From Polytrichum commune (lineage: Eukaryota; Streptophyta; Polytrichopsida; Polytrichales; Polytrichaceae), in assembly GCA_950295325.1 (NCBI GenBank), contig OX485803.1, positions 25,730,001 through 25,794,000 of the forward strand: DNA of 64,000 nt. The letters are read 5' to 3'. Positions 42,650 to 55,324 of this stretch are shown piece by piece. Below the pieces are notes generated by a model, which made no database searches, was not told the origin of the DNA, and saw only the letters and a list, made by a program, of their open reading frames with translations. Made by a program: the position numbers and the translations under genes. Position 1 is the first letter of the stretch, and each line of letters opens with the position of its first letter.

Positions 42650-43650
42650 GCGGCGTCACTTCTCTTCTAAATCTTAATCCAACGGTTTGCGACGGTGATG
42701 AGGAATCAGGGTCAAGTGGGCTGCAAGGACGGCTCGTGTTAAACAGTTTGACCACCCATTAATCTAGGGCCCCAAAGAGTCTTTTGTTTCCCCGCAGACT
42801 GCATGCTGTCCTTGGGAGGGCCTCGAGACTTAACTTGCTGTCAGGCGCGGCTGTGGCGTGAGCCCTAGCTAGCTTTTCCAAGGTGGTGCAATAAGCGCAA
42901 GAGTGATGATCAGAACCCCATCAATAAGAGTATTATATTAAAAGAGGCAAAAGGTACCTGGGGCGGGGCGGGGCGGGGGCCTGCAACAGGCACTAAGAGT
43001 TAGAGGGAGCGGCTACATGTTAAGTGAGAGGGAGAGAGAGAGGGAGAGTAAAGTAAGTTAAGTACCCTACCCACCCACCAACCAACGAAGAAGCAGCAGC
43101 AGCAGGCAGGGTGCTATGAGTAGCGTTGCAAGGACAGGAAAGGGTAAATATCCTTTATGAACAGCTTCAGACAAGACCCTTTTCCAGATCCTTGCCTCTG
43201 GTTCTCAAGATCGAGACTCTGCACTGCTCCCCCAGCCCCCCCGGCCCCCCCGGCCCCCAGTCAGGCCGCTGTCCTGAGGAGATGAGGCACGGCACCAGTT
43301 GAAGGACACGACGGGAAACGGCGCGCAGAGCAGAGGGAGATGGAGATGGAGATGGAGGTGGAGGAGGAGATGGTGGTTTGAATCTTCGCCCCAATTGCCG
43401 TGAGTAAATCCCAGCGACAGCAGACACACAGGGCCACAGATAAGCAGGGAATTATTGAATGCGGAAGGAGGAGGAGGAACGTACTAATCTCTCTCTGGAT
43501 TTATCCAGTGTTGATGGGAAAAGCACATCGGGAATCGTGCAGTTGTCCAGCACATTTCTTGTGTGGAGGGGGAGGGGGACTCTTGCTTCATGAGGAAGGA
43601 GGAGCTTCAGCTCCTCGGTGAGTTCTTTTCGTTTTGACAATAAAATTGCG
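42650..43650. other. purine/pyrimidine-rich stretch, possible 5' region of an unseen gene
   Basis: GGGGCGGGGCGG near 42962, GA runs near 43025, GCAGCAGCAGCAG near 43095, a C-rich run near 43225-43260 and GGAGATGGAGATGGAG near 43336. Such composition is common in plant promoters and leaders. No coding exon can be supported. Confidence 0.3.
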
Positions 43651-43717
43651 TGAAGTTGTCATTGTAACAGCATCGTTTAATCTTGGAAAAAACAAGGTTG
43701 GTTTCGTAGTGGAACTA

Positions 43718-44115
43718 CACTGAACGTTGTATTTAGTGTCACCAGTTCCGTGTTTTTGTTTTGGTCAATAGTCGTTGTAAACCGACGTTGACTGTAAACC
43801 TTAACAAATATTTGCCGGTTTGTAAGTTCTTTGGCACTGTAGATTCACAGTGTTACAATTATTGTCACTTACTAATGATTCGTGACAATATTTTATTACA
43901 GAAACGTCTCGATATTACATCCAAATTGCAATTATTCATGACAATATTTTATCACGGATTCCGAAATGTTGGGATGCAAAATGTGCCAGGGGTGGAGGGA
44001 ACTAAAAATAAGTTGAGATGGGCAGTATTTGCAAACTTATTCATAAGAAGTGTCACTAGAAAAGTTACCACAGCGACATTAAAATACCAGATGATACTAA
44101 ATACAATATTAAGTG
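43718..44115. mobile_element. MITE with palindromic ends (CACTAAATA family), diverged copy
   Basis: Left end CACTGAACGTTGTATTTAGTG, right end ACTAAATACAATATTAAGTG, TA flanks. The interior shares GATTCACAGTGTTACAATTATTGTCACTTAC with the 36833 and 47844 copies. Confidence 0.7.
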
Positions 44116-44459
44116 TAGTTTTTAAAGACTCCGTTAAGTCACACCTCAGACCATGTGGCTTGCAAGGAATAATTGCGACCTTCAACGTCTTGCAGATGGG
44201 ATGAAACAAAAGTTTAACAATATCAATCTAATGTAAGCTGGTTTTGTTGTGGAATTAATCTCCAAATACCGGAGCAAGTCACCTCTTTGGAGGATATATC
44301 GTATGGCTTGAGAGGAATGATTGGAATATTCAGCAGTTGTAGATGGAGAGGAAAGTCCAATGAACAATACGTTTCAGGTTGGATTTTGTAGAGGAGTTGG
44401 TTTCAAAGACCTCAAATCGGGAATAAGTCACTCTTTGGCTTGAGGAAAGTGATGTGGCC

Positions 44460-45548
44460 TTCGATGGGTTTGGGCGAACCAACCCATACACTCGTTCCTT
44501 GTTGGATGCCTAAACCCCTGCCTCCAAGGAACCAGTGCAGACCTTGTACAACCGCTAGCCCACGGACTTTTTGGGCTAGCGGCTAACCTAATAGCTAACA
44601 GTTATGGCTGAAAACGATTCTCGAAAAAAATGAGCTAGCCCAGCTATGGCTAGATCGCGGCTTGAAAAATTATGGGCTAGCCTAGCTATGGCTAGATCAA
44701 GGCCTCAAAAAATATGGGCTAGTCCAGCTATGGCTAGATGGAGGCCTCAGATTATATGGGCTAGCCCAGCTAGTTATTAGCTAGCTAAAGATAAGTCATG
44801 TAACTAAATTGGCTCAAGCTAAGGCCCAGCCATGTCATCCCTACCACTACCATACATTTTTTTAGGGTTGAGATCATTTGTCCATATCCAAGTGCATCCA
44901 AGTGCAACCGGTTACATGTTTACATCTTTTGATATGTCTTTACTCAAAGTGGGCTATATTCTCTACATTCCTCTAAAAAGATGGGTCGTTCTCTTGAGGA
45001 TTTGCAGAGGCATCAATGATGTTGAAGTTGAACAAACATCTAATGCCATACGATCCTGAAAAGTTGATCTTGTTGGATAATTCCGATTGGAAGAATCACA
45101 TTCCCAAACGCCCTATTTTCGATGAGGATGATGACAATTTGTTGGTAGAGAATGATGAGCAACATGTTTTAGATATTGATGACGATGAGTGATTTTGACT
45201 GATATGAAATATAATTGTATTGATGAGACAATGTCTCCTTGAATTCATTATATGAGCTACATGAATTAATTTATTAGGTCAACTAGTCCAGCTATATGTC
45301 TAAAAACGGTACCCCAAAAAAATGGGCTAGCCCAGCTATGGCTAGATCGAGGCCTCAAAAAATATGGGCTAGCCCAGCTATGGCTAGATTGAGGCCTTAG
45401 AAAATATGGGCTAGCCTAGCTATGGCTAGATTGAGGCCTCAAAAAATATGGGCTAGCCTAGCTATGGCAAGATTAAGGCCTCAAAAATATGGGCTAGCCC
45501 AACTAGCCAATGGGCTATAAAAGGTGGGAACCAGTGTATGGGTTCCTT
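44460..45548. mobile_element. putative DNA transposon remnant with GGGCTAGCCC subterminal arrays
   Basis: AACCCATACACTCGTTCC near 44483 pairs with GGAACCAGTGTATGGGTT near 45527. Inside each end lies a tandem array of a roughly 40-bp unit, TGGGCTAGCCCAGCTATGGCTAGATCGAGGCCTCAAAAAATA (about 44590-44790 and 45310-45510). A coding relic lies between them. Terminal repeats with dense subterminal motifs fit a hAT-like element, but the target duplication was not resolved. Confidence 0.5.
45025..45192 (+). pseudogene. C-terminal exon relic, possibly transposase
   Basis: A 55-codon frame to TGA reads KLNKHLMPYDPEKLILLDN, then DWKNHIPKRPIFDEDDDN and an acidic end LDIDDDE. It is preceded by GATTTGCAG, a possible splice acceptor. 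It sits between two GGGCTAGCCC arrays, so it is probably the last piece of that element's transposase. The family is not certain. Confidence 0.35.
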
Positions 45549-45549
45549 T

Positions 45550-47058
45550 GCCCCAGCCCCTTCGACGGCTACAGATTGCGTGAGAAGGAAGTCTAACAAA
45601 CGATACAGCAAGGCCTCCTTGAGTATGGGAGAAACGTGTGATCCCAAACAATTCAAACTTGCGGAAGTGGCCTAATATACTTGCAAAGTAACCTAATATA
45701 GTGCTTCGGCTCAACTTAGTCCACCACCAATGTTATGTACTTCCATTCCAACTCATAGAATATTCAAGCACCACTTATGGGCTTAGTTTTATGGTTAAAC
45801 ATCACACCTTTCATGGGGTTGTTCAATCTCACCATGTGCACCCAAGAGAATTGTGCCACTCTATTTCTTGTCATGGTGCAATCACCGGTGGCCATCTATG
45901 TTTTGGTAAAAGTTGTTATCATATCAACTTGAATCATAGCGTCTTATCTCTAAGTTGTCTTTGCATAATTTTACAACACAGGTGCAAGGACAGTAAAGTG
46001 GACAACTTCTAATCCTTGCCTAAGTTAACAAGTGAAAGTGATTCAAAACTATATACTAACTTTGAATGTTATGAAGATAAAAAAATAAAAAAATCATAGA
46101 CATTCAAAAAGACATATTGATCCACAAAGCCAAGCAATTTATGATGACAAAAACAATTCCAAGAGAAGTATATATATTTAGAAGATGTTGCAAGTGTTGT
46201 GCAAGTAGGTGATTTTGAACAAATACTTGTCTAAAATTTGGTATACCATAATGTTCCCCTCATTGTGTACATTGCATCATCCAGCCCATTGTTGTAGTGA
46301 ATTTTATTTAAAGTTTTGAAAAGAGGAGCATTGGCTACAACTATTGGAGTAGCGAAGCCACATATGGATGATTATAGAAATTATCATCCAAAAATACACT
46401 CATTCATCCAGAAGTTGGCAATCTCATCCATATTTTATGACTTTTAGGGGCATGTTTGACTAATTCATCCACAAAAATCATGGAATTATCACAAGATTTT
46501 CTATTTTTCTATTTTAGAATAGAAAATCGCTGGAGCATAGCCGGATTAAAAATCATTGCGTCATTGTGTCCATCCAATTAACCGCGTAGGTCATAGTGCT
46601 TCCATGTCTGGTTATTAGGTACCTTTCTACACAAAAAATTGGAGAGAAGGAATTAGCACATACAATCATACCTCTTATCCATCCAACATAAAACCCGGCA
46701 TAGGATGCTATGCAAAGGCTACTATTTTCAGTTTAGTGGACATTGGAATTAGCTCAATAAACCCTAAATTAGATACCTAGTCCAAGTCATTTGAGATGAA
46801 TCACCCACAAACCTAAGGTAGACGTGTGTTATGTGGATATCCAATGTTCTCTCTGCACCCACTTCTTGTAGGATATGAAACACACAAATTGTCCAAGATG
46901 GTTGACAAATCCAAAATCGTGCCTGTAGCTATTTGCCTCATATTTCTAGAGCTCAAGTGAATATCTTATTCATTTGTCAATGTGAAGATTCACGTGCTCA
47001 TTAGGTGGTCACATAGGTCCCCCCTATTCTTAGATTCACACCTAACCACATACCACTC
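45550..47058. other. AT-rich stretch, no gene seen
   Basis: No supported gene. The end part (46780-47030) matches the dispersed repeat at 8135-8300. Confidence 0.6.
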
Positions 47059-47059
47059 A

Positions 47060-47425
47060 AGTATGCCCCATCCTAGATCACATCTTCATGAAGCTGGGGC
47101 CCGACCCTCCCACGCCTCCTTCACTGCCCGGTCTTCCTGCCCACACCTACCTGGGAACTCCTCCTTGTTGGGAACCAATGTGACAATACCTGGTCGAAAT
47201 TACAAATATTCAAGTTGACATCACTTTCATTATTCCCAAGTTAATTGATGGAGTTCCTTCACGTGCCAAAGGAGCTTAATGGCTTAAGTGACTGGGTATT
47301 GTCACATTGGTTCCCAATGGGAAGAGTTCCCATGCAGGTGCGTGCAGGAAGACCACATGCACTGAAGGAGGCATGGGAGGGACGAGGCCCAACCGAATGC
47401 AGATGCGATCTAGCCCAGGACCTCA
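47060..47425. repeat. imperfect inverted repeat, arms about 130 bp
   Basis: TTGGGAACCAATGTGACAATACC near 47168 faces GGGTATTGTCACATTGGTTCCCAA near 47293. Pairing continues outward through CTCCCACGCCTCCTTCA and CTTCATG..GGGC against their diverged complements. Probably a fold-back MITE. Confidence 0.7.
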
Positions 47426-47843
47426 AATATAGGTGTCCAAATTATTTCTATGTTCAATTTAGGCATGTCTACCTTATACAAGGGGTCAAGCCTTTACGGT
47501 GGATGGATGAGGGGTACGCTCGTATGATAACTTAAATCCCTCACCCCAAAAAAACCGCACCGGGTTCTTTGACTTCTTTCTTCCCTTTGTGCCAACAACT
47601 ATAATGGCAATCAAAACGCATCACATGGGGCTAAAAATAATAGTATAAGTTCCATAAAACGACATCGATTGATGACCCACACGAAACTAACGGCAGTCCC
47701 CTCCCTCACTGTTTGCATTCCATTACTGTCTTGTCCTTGCATTCCTGATCACACATAAATTTACCACTTGAACTTGGCCTTCAAAATTCTATATTTCTAT
47801 ATATATATGATATTAAATACAAATTTTGCATACCACTTAAGTA

Positions 47844-48233
47844 CACTACATAGTGTATTTAGTGTCACCACTTCTACTTGTTTTGCTCAACACTAATTGT
47901 AAACCGCCCGTGTAGTGTCATCAACACCAAATAGAGTTCTAACCTTATTTGTCATTCCTTGTAAAAAAAAACAATGTGGACATTGTAGATTTATAATGTT
48001 GCAATTATTGTCACTTACTATATGATTTTTCATCCAAATTCCAGTCATCCGCGACACAACTTCATCATGGAAATGCTAAGATACAGTATCTTATACCGAA
48101 CTTTGTAAGTAGCTCATTACAACATTGTAAGTTTGGATGACACTATTTTGTGAAGTTGTTCATGAGAAGTGTCATAGGAAAAGTGACGATGGTGACATAA
48201 ATTGCCATATGACACTAACTACACTATTTAGTG
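47844..48233. mobile_element. MITE with palindromic ends (CACTAAATA family)
   Basis: Left end CACTACATAGTGTATTTAGTG, right end CACTAACTACACTATTTAGTG, TA flanks, 390 bp. The interior is shared with 36833 and 43718. Confidence 0.75.
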
Positions 48234-48504
48234 TAGTAAGGGCTTATTGCTCACAACATTCATGATTCCGATTGGTACTTCAAGCAAGTGCCCCCAATTC
48301 TTGGAAGTTGAATATTACCTTACCTTTCCGTACACAATTTATGATAGTTTACTAATATGCCAAACTTGGGTCCAACATCATCATAATATGATTAAATTTC
48401 GCTTACGTCATCCGGCGTGTCACAAACCCCGTCGTCATAAAGACGTGTTTGTGAGTACAATGTGGTCATGGCACATCAATGAACCGGTTGAGTTTGAGAA
48501 ATAA

Positions 48505-49012
48505 GGGCCACTTCACACACGAGACTGAGAGCCCGTGACCATTGCACTTCAAGCACTCTCATTGGTGGATGAGGCGGAGCCGGTCCAAATTCGCTTCACA
48601 CTATGCTTGTGGGACCAACGGAGTATGTGAATGCAAGATGGATGTGAAGTCTACATGGATTCTTACGTGGCATCGAATGGATCATGTTTCATGGTCACTT
48701 GGACTATTTTCAAAAACCACCTCTTGCAGGTAGGCCTGACACAAAACCGGGAGACCATGGCACTCCAAACGTTCACAACCGTTGGTTTATTCTATTTTAT
48801 TATGTGTGAAGACCCGCGTGCATAGAAATTCATTGAAATAGCATTTGGTTAAGGGCCCAGTCACGTATGGCTTCACACTACACTTGAGGGTCCGTGACCA
48901 CACTGCATGACTTTGGAGGTGTGTTGGGACAACCTTTGGACACTTTCTACACTTTCTTTTGAGCTCTCCCAATTTCATGGTCACGGCTCTTGGCTCATGT
49001 GTGAAGTGGCCC
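48505..49012. mobile_element. complete Tourist-like PIF/Harbinger MITE
   Basis: Ends GGGCCACTTCACAC and GTGTGAAGTGGCCC with TAA duplications at 48502-48504 and 49013-49015, 508 bp, no transposase. It is the best-preserved copy of the family also seen at 5815, 7754 and 54387. Confidence 0.85.
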
Positions 49013-51382
49013 TAAGCAGTTGAAGTTCAAGAATTCATGAAAAATTACCATCATATTTGGGGAATCTATGGAATATACTTTAGGTCATAGATTTGCAGCC
49101 TTGAGGGTGAAAATAGTATCTGAACGTTGTAAGTTTTGGGGGTTGTTCCTTTCTTTCCTTCTTTCTTTCTTTCTTAAGAAATTTGCAAGGATACCCCTTT
49201 CCTTCTGTTGGGTGCATCCTAATGAACTTGAATATTTCTATATAGAACTCTCTTGATGTTGAGGGTATTCCAACCTACAAACATCAACATTTTATTTTCT
49301 TTCTTTTAAAAAATATAGGAGGCGCCTAGCCACCTAGTTAGTTTTTCCGTCAAGTAGAGAGAAGATTTCACAGCTAGAAATCGAACTACCAACCACTCCA
49401 TTCAGTTCTAGGTACCTCTTCATTATCATCTAGTAGTTTAGTTTAAGGTCATCTCGGACCTGTCAACACTTATTTTCACTATAATTATATGTTATTCACT
49501 TTAATGTGAAATCCAACTCCCTAATGAAGATGAGGGAGGAAGACTTCAAAGTAAGTTTAACAAAAGTGGATAGGATACAATGATTGCAAAATTGAAGCTT
49601 AAAATTAGGGCAACAAGTCAAATTCATATTGGTATTTTCATTTTGAATGGTGAGATGGACAAGCACATCGGAACTATATATATATATATATATATAGTAA
49701 TCATGCACATATTTTTTTAAGATGGTTGAAATGGAAAAAGAGAAATTTTGATTGTTTGTACAAGTCATGCTAATGTGATATAAATTAAAATTTTACAGAG
49801 ATTTTTTTAATTTTGTGAAGCCTTGAATCTCATCATTAACTGTAAGAATATTTTTAAATCAATCTAGGAAAATTTAAGGTATGAAAGTTGCATATGCAAC
49901 CAAATAAAATACGATTTGTTTGTGCATATAAGTACTTGACCGCGCAGGCAATCAAAGCATCATAATAGTTGGGCCAAGGAGGTTGCGGGCTAGATACCGT
50001 CAAGCAATAGACACCTACGAGTTAATGGGATACAACATTACCAAGGGGATGCCGTGGCTAAGAGGGCTAATGAAATCCACCAATGGGTTGATTGAGGGGG
50101 CCAAGCAAGTCCCTCTCAAAAGATGGCAGCACACTTAGATGGCCTGAAACCAAACACTAAATTGCAAAATACACCTTGATCTCGACCACAATTGCCTTCA
50201 GTAACTTGGGTACTTAATTCATGGTCCAAATGGTCAATTAATCATCAAAAAGGGGATATTTGCTACCAAGAGGTCATCACACAAGATGGTGCGAAATGGT
50301 CGTTCCCACATTCCAATTTCACCAACAACCATCACATCAACACCCAATAATCATAACAAGTCAACACCAATTAACTTGATTTTTGTTATACCTATGCCTA
50401 CCAATTGGGAGTAACTCTACTCAATTGGGACTTGAAGCCTAGTGCAAATTCGGCGGCGCTACCTCACTATACCATGCACCATGACTTTCAATTCCAAGTA
50501 CAAATCCGCCACCGTCCCAAAAAGAACATCCACTATTCAACTTCCTACACTTCTTGACATGGCCTACAAAATTTGCCTACTACAAGGGTTTCAAGGGAGT
50601 TGTGGAAATTATCCGTGATTAAAGACCCAAATTACATATAGTGGGATCCAATTGAACTCATTTCTAAACACCAAAAATTGGGTTTTGGGGGGGGGGGGGG
50701 TTATTGCACCCTAGAAGGTGTTGTGAACCAAAACCAAGCGTTCATGATTCCTTCTACAACTAAGGATTCGTGCCACTCCAGTAAATTGAAAGTGAAAGCA
50801 TTAGGATCTCTTGATCTCTTGATAGCATTAACCCTAAACCTTTGGGGAGTAGGTTTTTACTAGACCACCTTCCTTCAGTGGCACAAATTCTAAGCCTTCT
50901 TCTTCTTCGGCTTCATACCAATATCATACCCATGATGATAACATTAAGTGAAAGAAATCCTTGTACCAATTCAATATATGTTTTTATGTTCATACCAATC
51001 TAACAATGGTCACAACCCTCAACAATAATGTGGAGGCGCGCTCCAGTTTATCATATCTCAATAGAAGAAGGCCATGTTTTCGTGGCAACCATGTAAATTG
51101 AAGGTGAAAAAGTTGAGAACCCCTCACAGTTCATAAACAAATTCTTATAAGTGAATTTTACCTTGAAATCAAATTTAAAGGCCTGAATTGTCTACTGGAA
51201 TGCATCATAGGCAAGCCCACAGGTGCCAGTTTTTGCCAGACCCCATTCCATAAAAGAGATTATTAAAAGAGACTTTGAGTACACCTCTGTACCATAAATG
51301 TATTTGAGAACAAAAACACTTTAGGCACCTTCTGTTGGTTAAAAACCATTTCTGTACCAGATTCTTTCACCAGCAATTCAAA
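49013..51382. other. AT-rich stretch, no gene seen
   Basis: No supported gene. It has a (CTTT)n run at about 49158, a (TA)n run at 49676-49696 and a poly-G run at 50686-50700. Confidence 0.6.
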
Positions 51383-51453
51383 GCCCTCGGTGAGGATCGA
51401 ACTCACGACCTTTCCCTTACGAAGGGAACGCACTACCACTATGCTACGAAGGC
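51383..51453 (-). tRNA. trnT-CGU: tRNA-Thr (anticodon CGT)
   Basis: Read on the minus strand, the 71 bases fold as a full cloverleaf. The acceptor stem is GCCTTCG/CGAGGGC (one T-G pair) and the D arm is GCAT-AGTGGTA-GTGC. The anticodon arm is TTCCC-TTCGTAA-GGGAA with anticodon CGT (decodes ACG, Thr). The T arm is GTGAG-TTCGATC-CTCAC. A-box (TAGCATAGTGG) and B-box (GTTCGATCC) promoters are present. There is no intron and no encoded CCA, as expected for a nuclear gene. A T run for Pol III termination lies about 25 bases beyond the 3' end. Confidence 0.9.
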
Positions 51454-52570
51454 AATTTGATGATTGAAGTCCTTTCTATTTTGTAATAAACACAACTTGC
51501 GCTAATAGGTGCGTGTAATTGTATTTATTATGCTTCTTGAAAATTTTATATACCTAGTCAATCAATTTCTTGAGATTTCTTTCAACTTCCCTTGAACATA
51601 TACAACACTAGACCCCTAGTAAAGCAATAATCTGGAATAAAGACAAGTAAGCACGCGTCCTCATGAAGGTATGCATTAGTGAATTCAAAAAAGGTCTAGA
51701 TGTGAGAGGATGGATGCACATTCCATTCATGAACGACATTGGAAGGTGATGAGACGAATGGAATGGAGTATTTGGACCCCAAGTTTCTCGGACCACGCCC
51801 TAATGTAAACCCACCTTTAGCAGGCTAAGTTGCAAGAAAGTCTTGGTGTTTAATATTGTGATTGTATGCCTAGCAACATACAATACAAGTGTGATGTTGT
51901 ACAACAAGAGGCCCACAATGACAAGAATAATTTTGCACATAAGTATCATCACATACGAAACGAAGTTGTTGTAACCTTTCACGGTCCTCCCTTGACAATG
52001 TGATGCTCTTGAGAAACCACCAAACCGAAGTTTAATCGAAAAGTTGTGACGTGAAGAATGCAGCATTTGGAACTTCATTGCTATAACGTGGAGGTCTCCC
52101 TCGAAATCAAAGAATTTTGTTAACAAACTTAGGACTAGAATTTTTTGAGCCTAACTTTAAGTCGACCCACAACGTTTTTGACCCAAACTTGCTACTTGGA
52201 TCTTTGTGGATCCCTCAAAACAACATGACATTTAGAGTTAGCTTTAAAAATGTCATATTAGAACTGTTAAATATAGCTCAATACATTTGAATTTAAGAAA
52301 TTAGTTGATGGAAGGTTTGTCGTACTATTGACATCCTGCTTTTTGAAGCAATTTGTGACTCTCACTTCAAGTTCTTCATTCCATTTAAACTTAGTCTAAC
52401 TCGACTACGTAAACTTGATGCTTCTTACACTAGAGTTCTTGCAGTTCAAATCAAAATCTATGTTGTAAATGGTTTCAATTTGTACTCGATAGATTGAATT
52501 CCTCGATTAGCTTGGTCCCTATATTAACCTCAAAGACGTCTATTTAGTGAGTGTCAAGGATGATATCACC
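51454..52570. other. AT-rich stretch, no gene seen
   Basis: No supported gene or recognisable element between the tRNA and the AAAAG microsatellite. Confidence 0.55.
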
Positions 52571-52571
52571 A

Positions 52572-52603
52572 AGAAAAGAAAAGAAAAGAAAAGAAAAGAA
52601 AAA
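52572..52603. repeat. (AAAAG)n microsatellite
   Basis: About six tandem AAAAG units. Confidence 0.95.
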
Positions 52604-52917
52604 CGCTGGTATTTAATACCAGCATGAATACGAGCTTGTTGGCCTTGTACTGATCACTATATCCTGTGATGCAGTATAGGGTGTTATGCCTCCTTTGGGA
52701 GGTGAGCTCTGGTAGCGTGCCATGTTGTTGAATTTGGTTTAAGGTGGGGGGACAGGGGTTTGTTTTGTTATCAAGTTTTCTTTTGTTTAGGACTAGGTAT
52801 GTGAGGTATTTAATGGCGTTTAATGGATGATATCACCATGATATAATAAGATTGATAATCGCAGATACATAAACTTCCTCCCATCATCGTTAGCCGCCAT
52901 TTCACATAAATAAAATA

Positions 52918-53407
52918 CACCCTAAACTCCGTAATATCAACCTCCATAATGTCACACACTCTCTAATATCCCGAAACCCTAGGGAACGGATGTTCATAGT
53001 TCAAATCTCACTCCTTATTGTCACATTTCTTTTTCTTATATCATGAAATATGTCATTAATGCAAAGCATTAAAGAATTCAACCCATGCCCTCGCATTGCA
53101 CCATGTGTCAACATGTGGAGTGTCTTCTTCTTCTTCTTCTTCTTCTTCTTCTTCGTCTTATGTCACTTGTTGAATGTTGGTGCATGCGTCCGTCACATCG
53201 CCCCGGAAGGCCAAGTGGAGTAAACCACACTAGCGTAGGTGACAGGACAACGAATTCAAATTATCCTCACATCTCCTTTGTGTTATTCCATAATATCACA
53301 TGCTGCACTATTTCTATAATATCATGCATCCATGTTAACACTACAAAACTCTATAATATCACGTGCACTTTGGTTGCCACAGGTGTGATACTACGGAGTT
53401 TAGAGTG
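52918..53407. mobile_element. mariner-type MITE (CACCCTAAACTCCGTA ends)
   Basis: Left end CACCCTAAACTCCGTAATATCA and right end TGATACTACGGAGTTTAGAGTG with TA at both sides, 490 bp. The ends are similar in style to the pogo element at 10514 (CACCCTAACCTTGATAATGTC). Internal repeats of ATAATATCAC flank a (TTC)n run at 53125-53156. Confidence 0.75.
53125..53156. repeat. (TTC)n microsatellite
   Basis: About ten TTC units inside the MITE at 52918. Confidence 0.95.
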
Positions 53408-53748
53408 TATTTCAAAATTGCAAAGGTGGTGGTGGTGGGGACCATACATTTTCACCTCACAAACAAACCCACCTCACACAAAGCCCAAAGCGAGTCAATT
53501 ATTGACTTGAAGATGATTGGATCCATGATCACGGAGTTTTAAAGTCAATATAACTTACTCCCGTCACTTTAGTAGCGTCATTTGCCTTGACATCGGCCAT
53601 TGCTTCCGCTTGAAGAATGCCACACAACCCTCGAGGCGGGTTTATTTTACTATTAAATCAACTCAAAGTGAAACCTCAATCACATTGCCACACATACAAA
53701 CTACCTGCAGTAATCTAGGAAATGAATGAATGAACTGCAGGTGTAGTG

Positions 53749-53961
53749 CAGTGATCGGGGAGATTTTTGGGCATTCATAACCGGTTGAGATTATCCTAGT
53801 GTTTGCAAGTCCAACCGGTTACGGAAAACTGGAATTGGGGTATATTCTTTAAATTCCTCTAAAATGATTGGTAAATTTCCTGCAGTTTTGAACTTGAACT
53901 GGTTATTTTTCAAATTCAACCGGTTCATTTGTAACTAACTGCCAGTTCTCCCTGATCATTG
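53749..53961. mobile_element. small hAT-type MITE with ACCGGTT motifs
   Basis: Ends CAGTGATCGGGGAGA and TCTCCCTGATCATTG with perfect 8-bp duplications GTGTAGTG at 53741-53748 and 53962-53969, 213 bp. AACCGGTT recurs inside. Its centre (CAACCGGTTAC, GGTATATTCT, ATTCCTCTAAAA) resembles 44900-44985. Confidence 0.85.
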
Positions 53962-54013
53962 GTGTAGTGTGATGTTCAATCGTAGCCTTTTGTATAGGGT
54001 GGTTTGGCAACTA

Positions 54014-54234
54014 CACTAAATATGATGCTTAGTGTCACTTACTATTTGGAATCACGCAATGCTATCTTTACTTACCGTATATCTCATGTTTTACCAACAA
54101 CTGTTAAATCGGTAGTGTGGAAATTATAGAACATTTACAACTTTACTTGGTAAAAATTTATGGCAATGGTAGAAAGATATACGTAGTATTGTGTGAATCC
54201 AAATAGTAAGTGACACTGAATATCATGTTTAGTG
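54014..54234. mobile_element. MITE with palindromic ends, short subtype
   Basis: Ends CACTAAATATGATGCTTAGTG and CACTGAATATCATGTTTAGTG, TA flanks, 221 bp. It is a close relative of 37263-37485. Confidence 0.85.
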
Positions 54235-54386
54235 TAGTTCTAGATGAGTGAGTTCATTATCTTACATCACCAATCCAAAATCAGAACTTTTTAGGCAATT
54301 TAACAAACCATGTTTTATTTTAAAGTGAATTCTCAACGAATAACCAAAGCGTTGCCAGGAACCACTGATCGATGATGAATCTGTAA

Positions 54387-55324
54387 GGGCCACTTTACAC
54401 CACTGGCCAAAGGTTGCAACTGAGAAATTGTGAGGGCCTTGAAACTCATCTAAATGCCGTTACCATAGACTCTAATTTTTTTTACATTGATTTTGGTGTG
54501 TCACGAGCCTTCAAGTGTAGTGTAAAGACATACGCAACATTTTATAGTAGATCAAGACTTTGGAGATTTTTGAAGTGTTACGGTCTCCCAATTTTGTGCT
54601 AGACCCACCTCTTTGAATAAATTATTGTACGAGCGTACCTCTCATTCATCCACCACAAAAAAACCCTGAAACAATATGCAGCCCAGAGGTTAATATTCTA
54701 TGGTTGATTTGACATTGGAATTTGCGGGAATTAGAGTATTCGAAGTCATTTGAGATGAATCAACAACAATTTTATAGGAGGTGAAACATGTTCTTGTTGA
54801 ATGGATAAGAGGTATGCTTATACGTATATGGTAATTCCCTCTCTCCTTTGAGTTGAGCTTGACACAAAATCCGGTAGACCACGAAACGCCATCCATTGCA
54901 GGCCATGCGAAACTCCATGTAGATTTATCATCCATTCAAACTTCCAAGGCCCCTCAAGCCCTCAAACTCTAATGTAACGTGAAGTGGGACACAAAATCCG
55001 GAAGACCACGAAACGCCATCCATTGCAGGCTGTGTGAAACTCCATGTAGATTTATCATCCATTCAAACTTCCAAGGCCCCTTAGGCCCTCAAACTCTAAT
55101 GTAACGTGAAGTGGGACACAAAATCCGGAAGACCACGAAACGCCATCCATTGCAGGCCGTGCAAAACTCCATGTAGATTTATCATCCATTCAAACTTCCA
55201 AGGTCCCTTAGGCAAGCTCTAGTGTAACCGTGAAGTGGGTCGGCCTCCGCACTTTCAACCAATGAACGAGAGACGTTCGATTTCAATGGTCACGGCTCCT
55301 CAAGCTCGGGTGCAAAGTGCCCCC
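54387..55324. mobile_element. Tourist-like MITE expanded by an internal tandem repeat
   Basis: Left end GGGCCACTTTACACC after TAA at 54384. The right end, about GCAAAGTGCCCCC, comes before TAA at 55325. It is longer than the 508-bp family member because it holds a three-copy 127-bp tandem repeat. Confidence 0.65.
54861..55240 (+). repeat. three-copy 127-bp tandem repeat
   Basis: Units start at 54861, 54988 and 55115 (GACACAAAATCCGG, CCACGAAACGCCATCC, ATTTATCATCCATTC, AACGTGAAGTGG). They are nearly identical, so the expansion is recent. The unit contains the GTGAAGTGG end motif of the host MITE. Confidence 0.9.

Noticed and set aside
49310-49460. Possible tRNA-derived SINE on the minus strand (GTAGTTCGATTTC)
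   Set aside because: A B-box-like word is present, but the A-box and any element ends are missing.
53085-53510. 141-codon frame with a Leu run
   Set aside because: The Leu run is the (TTC)n microsatellite read in another frame, inside a TA-flanked MITE.
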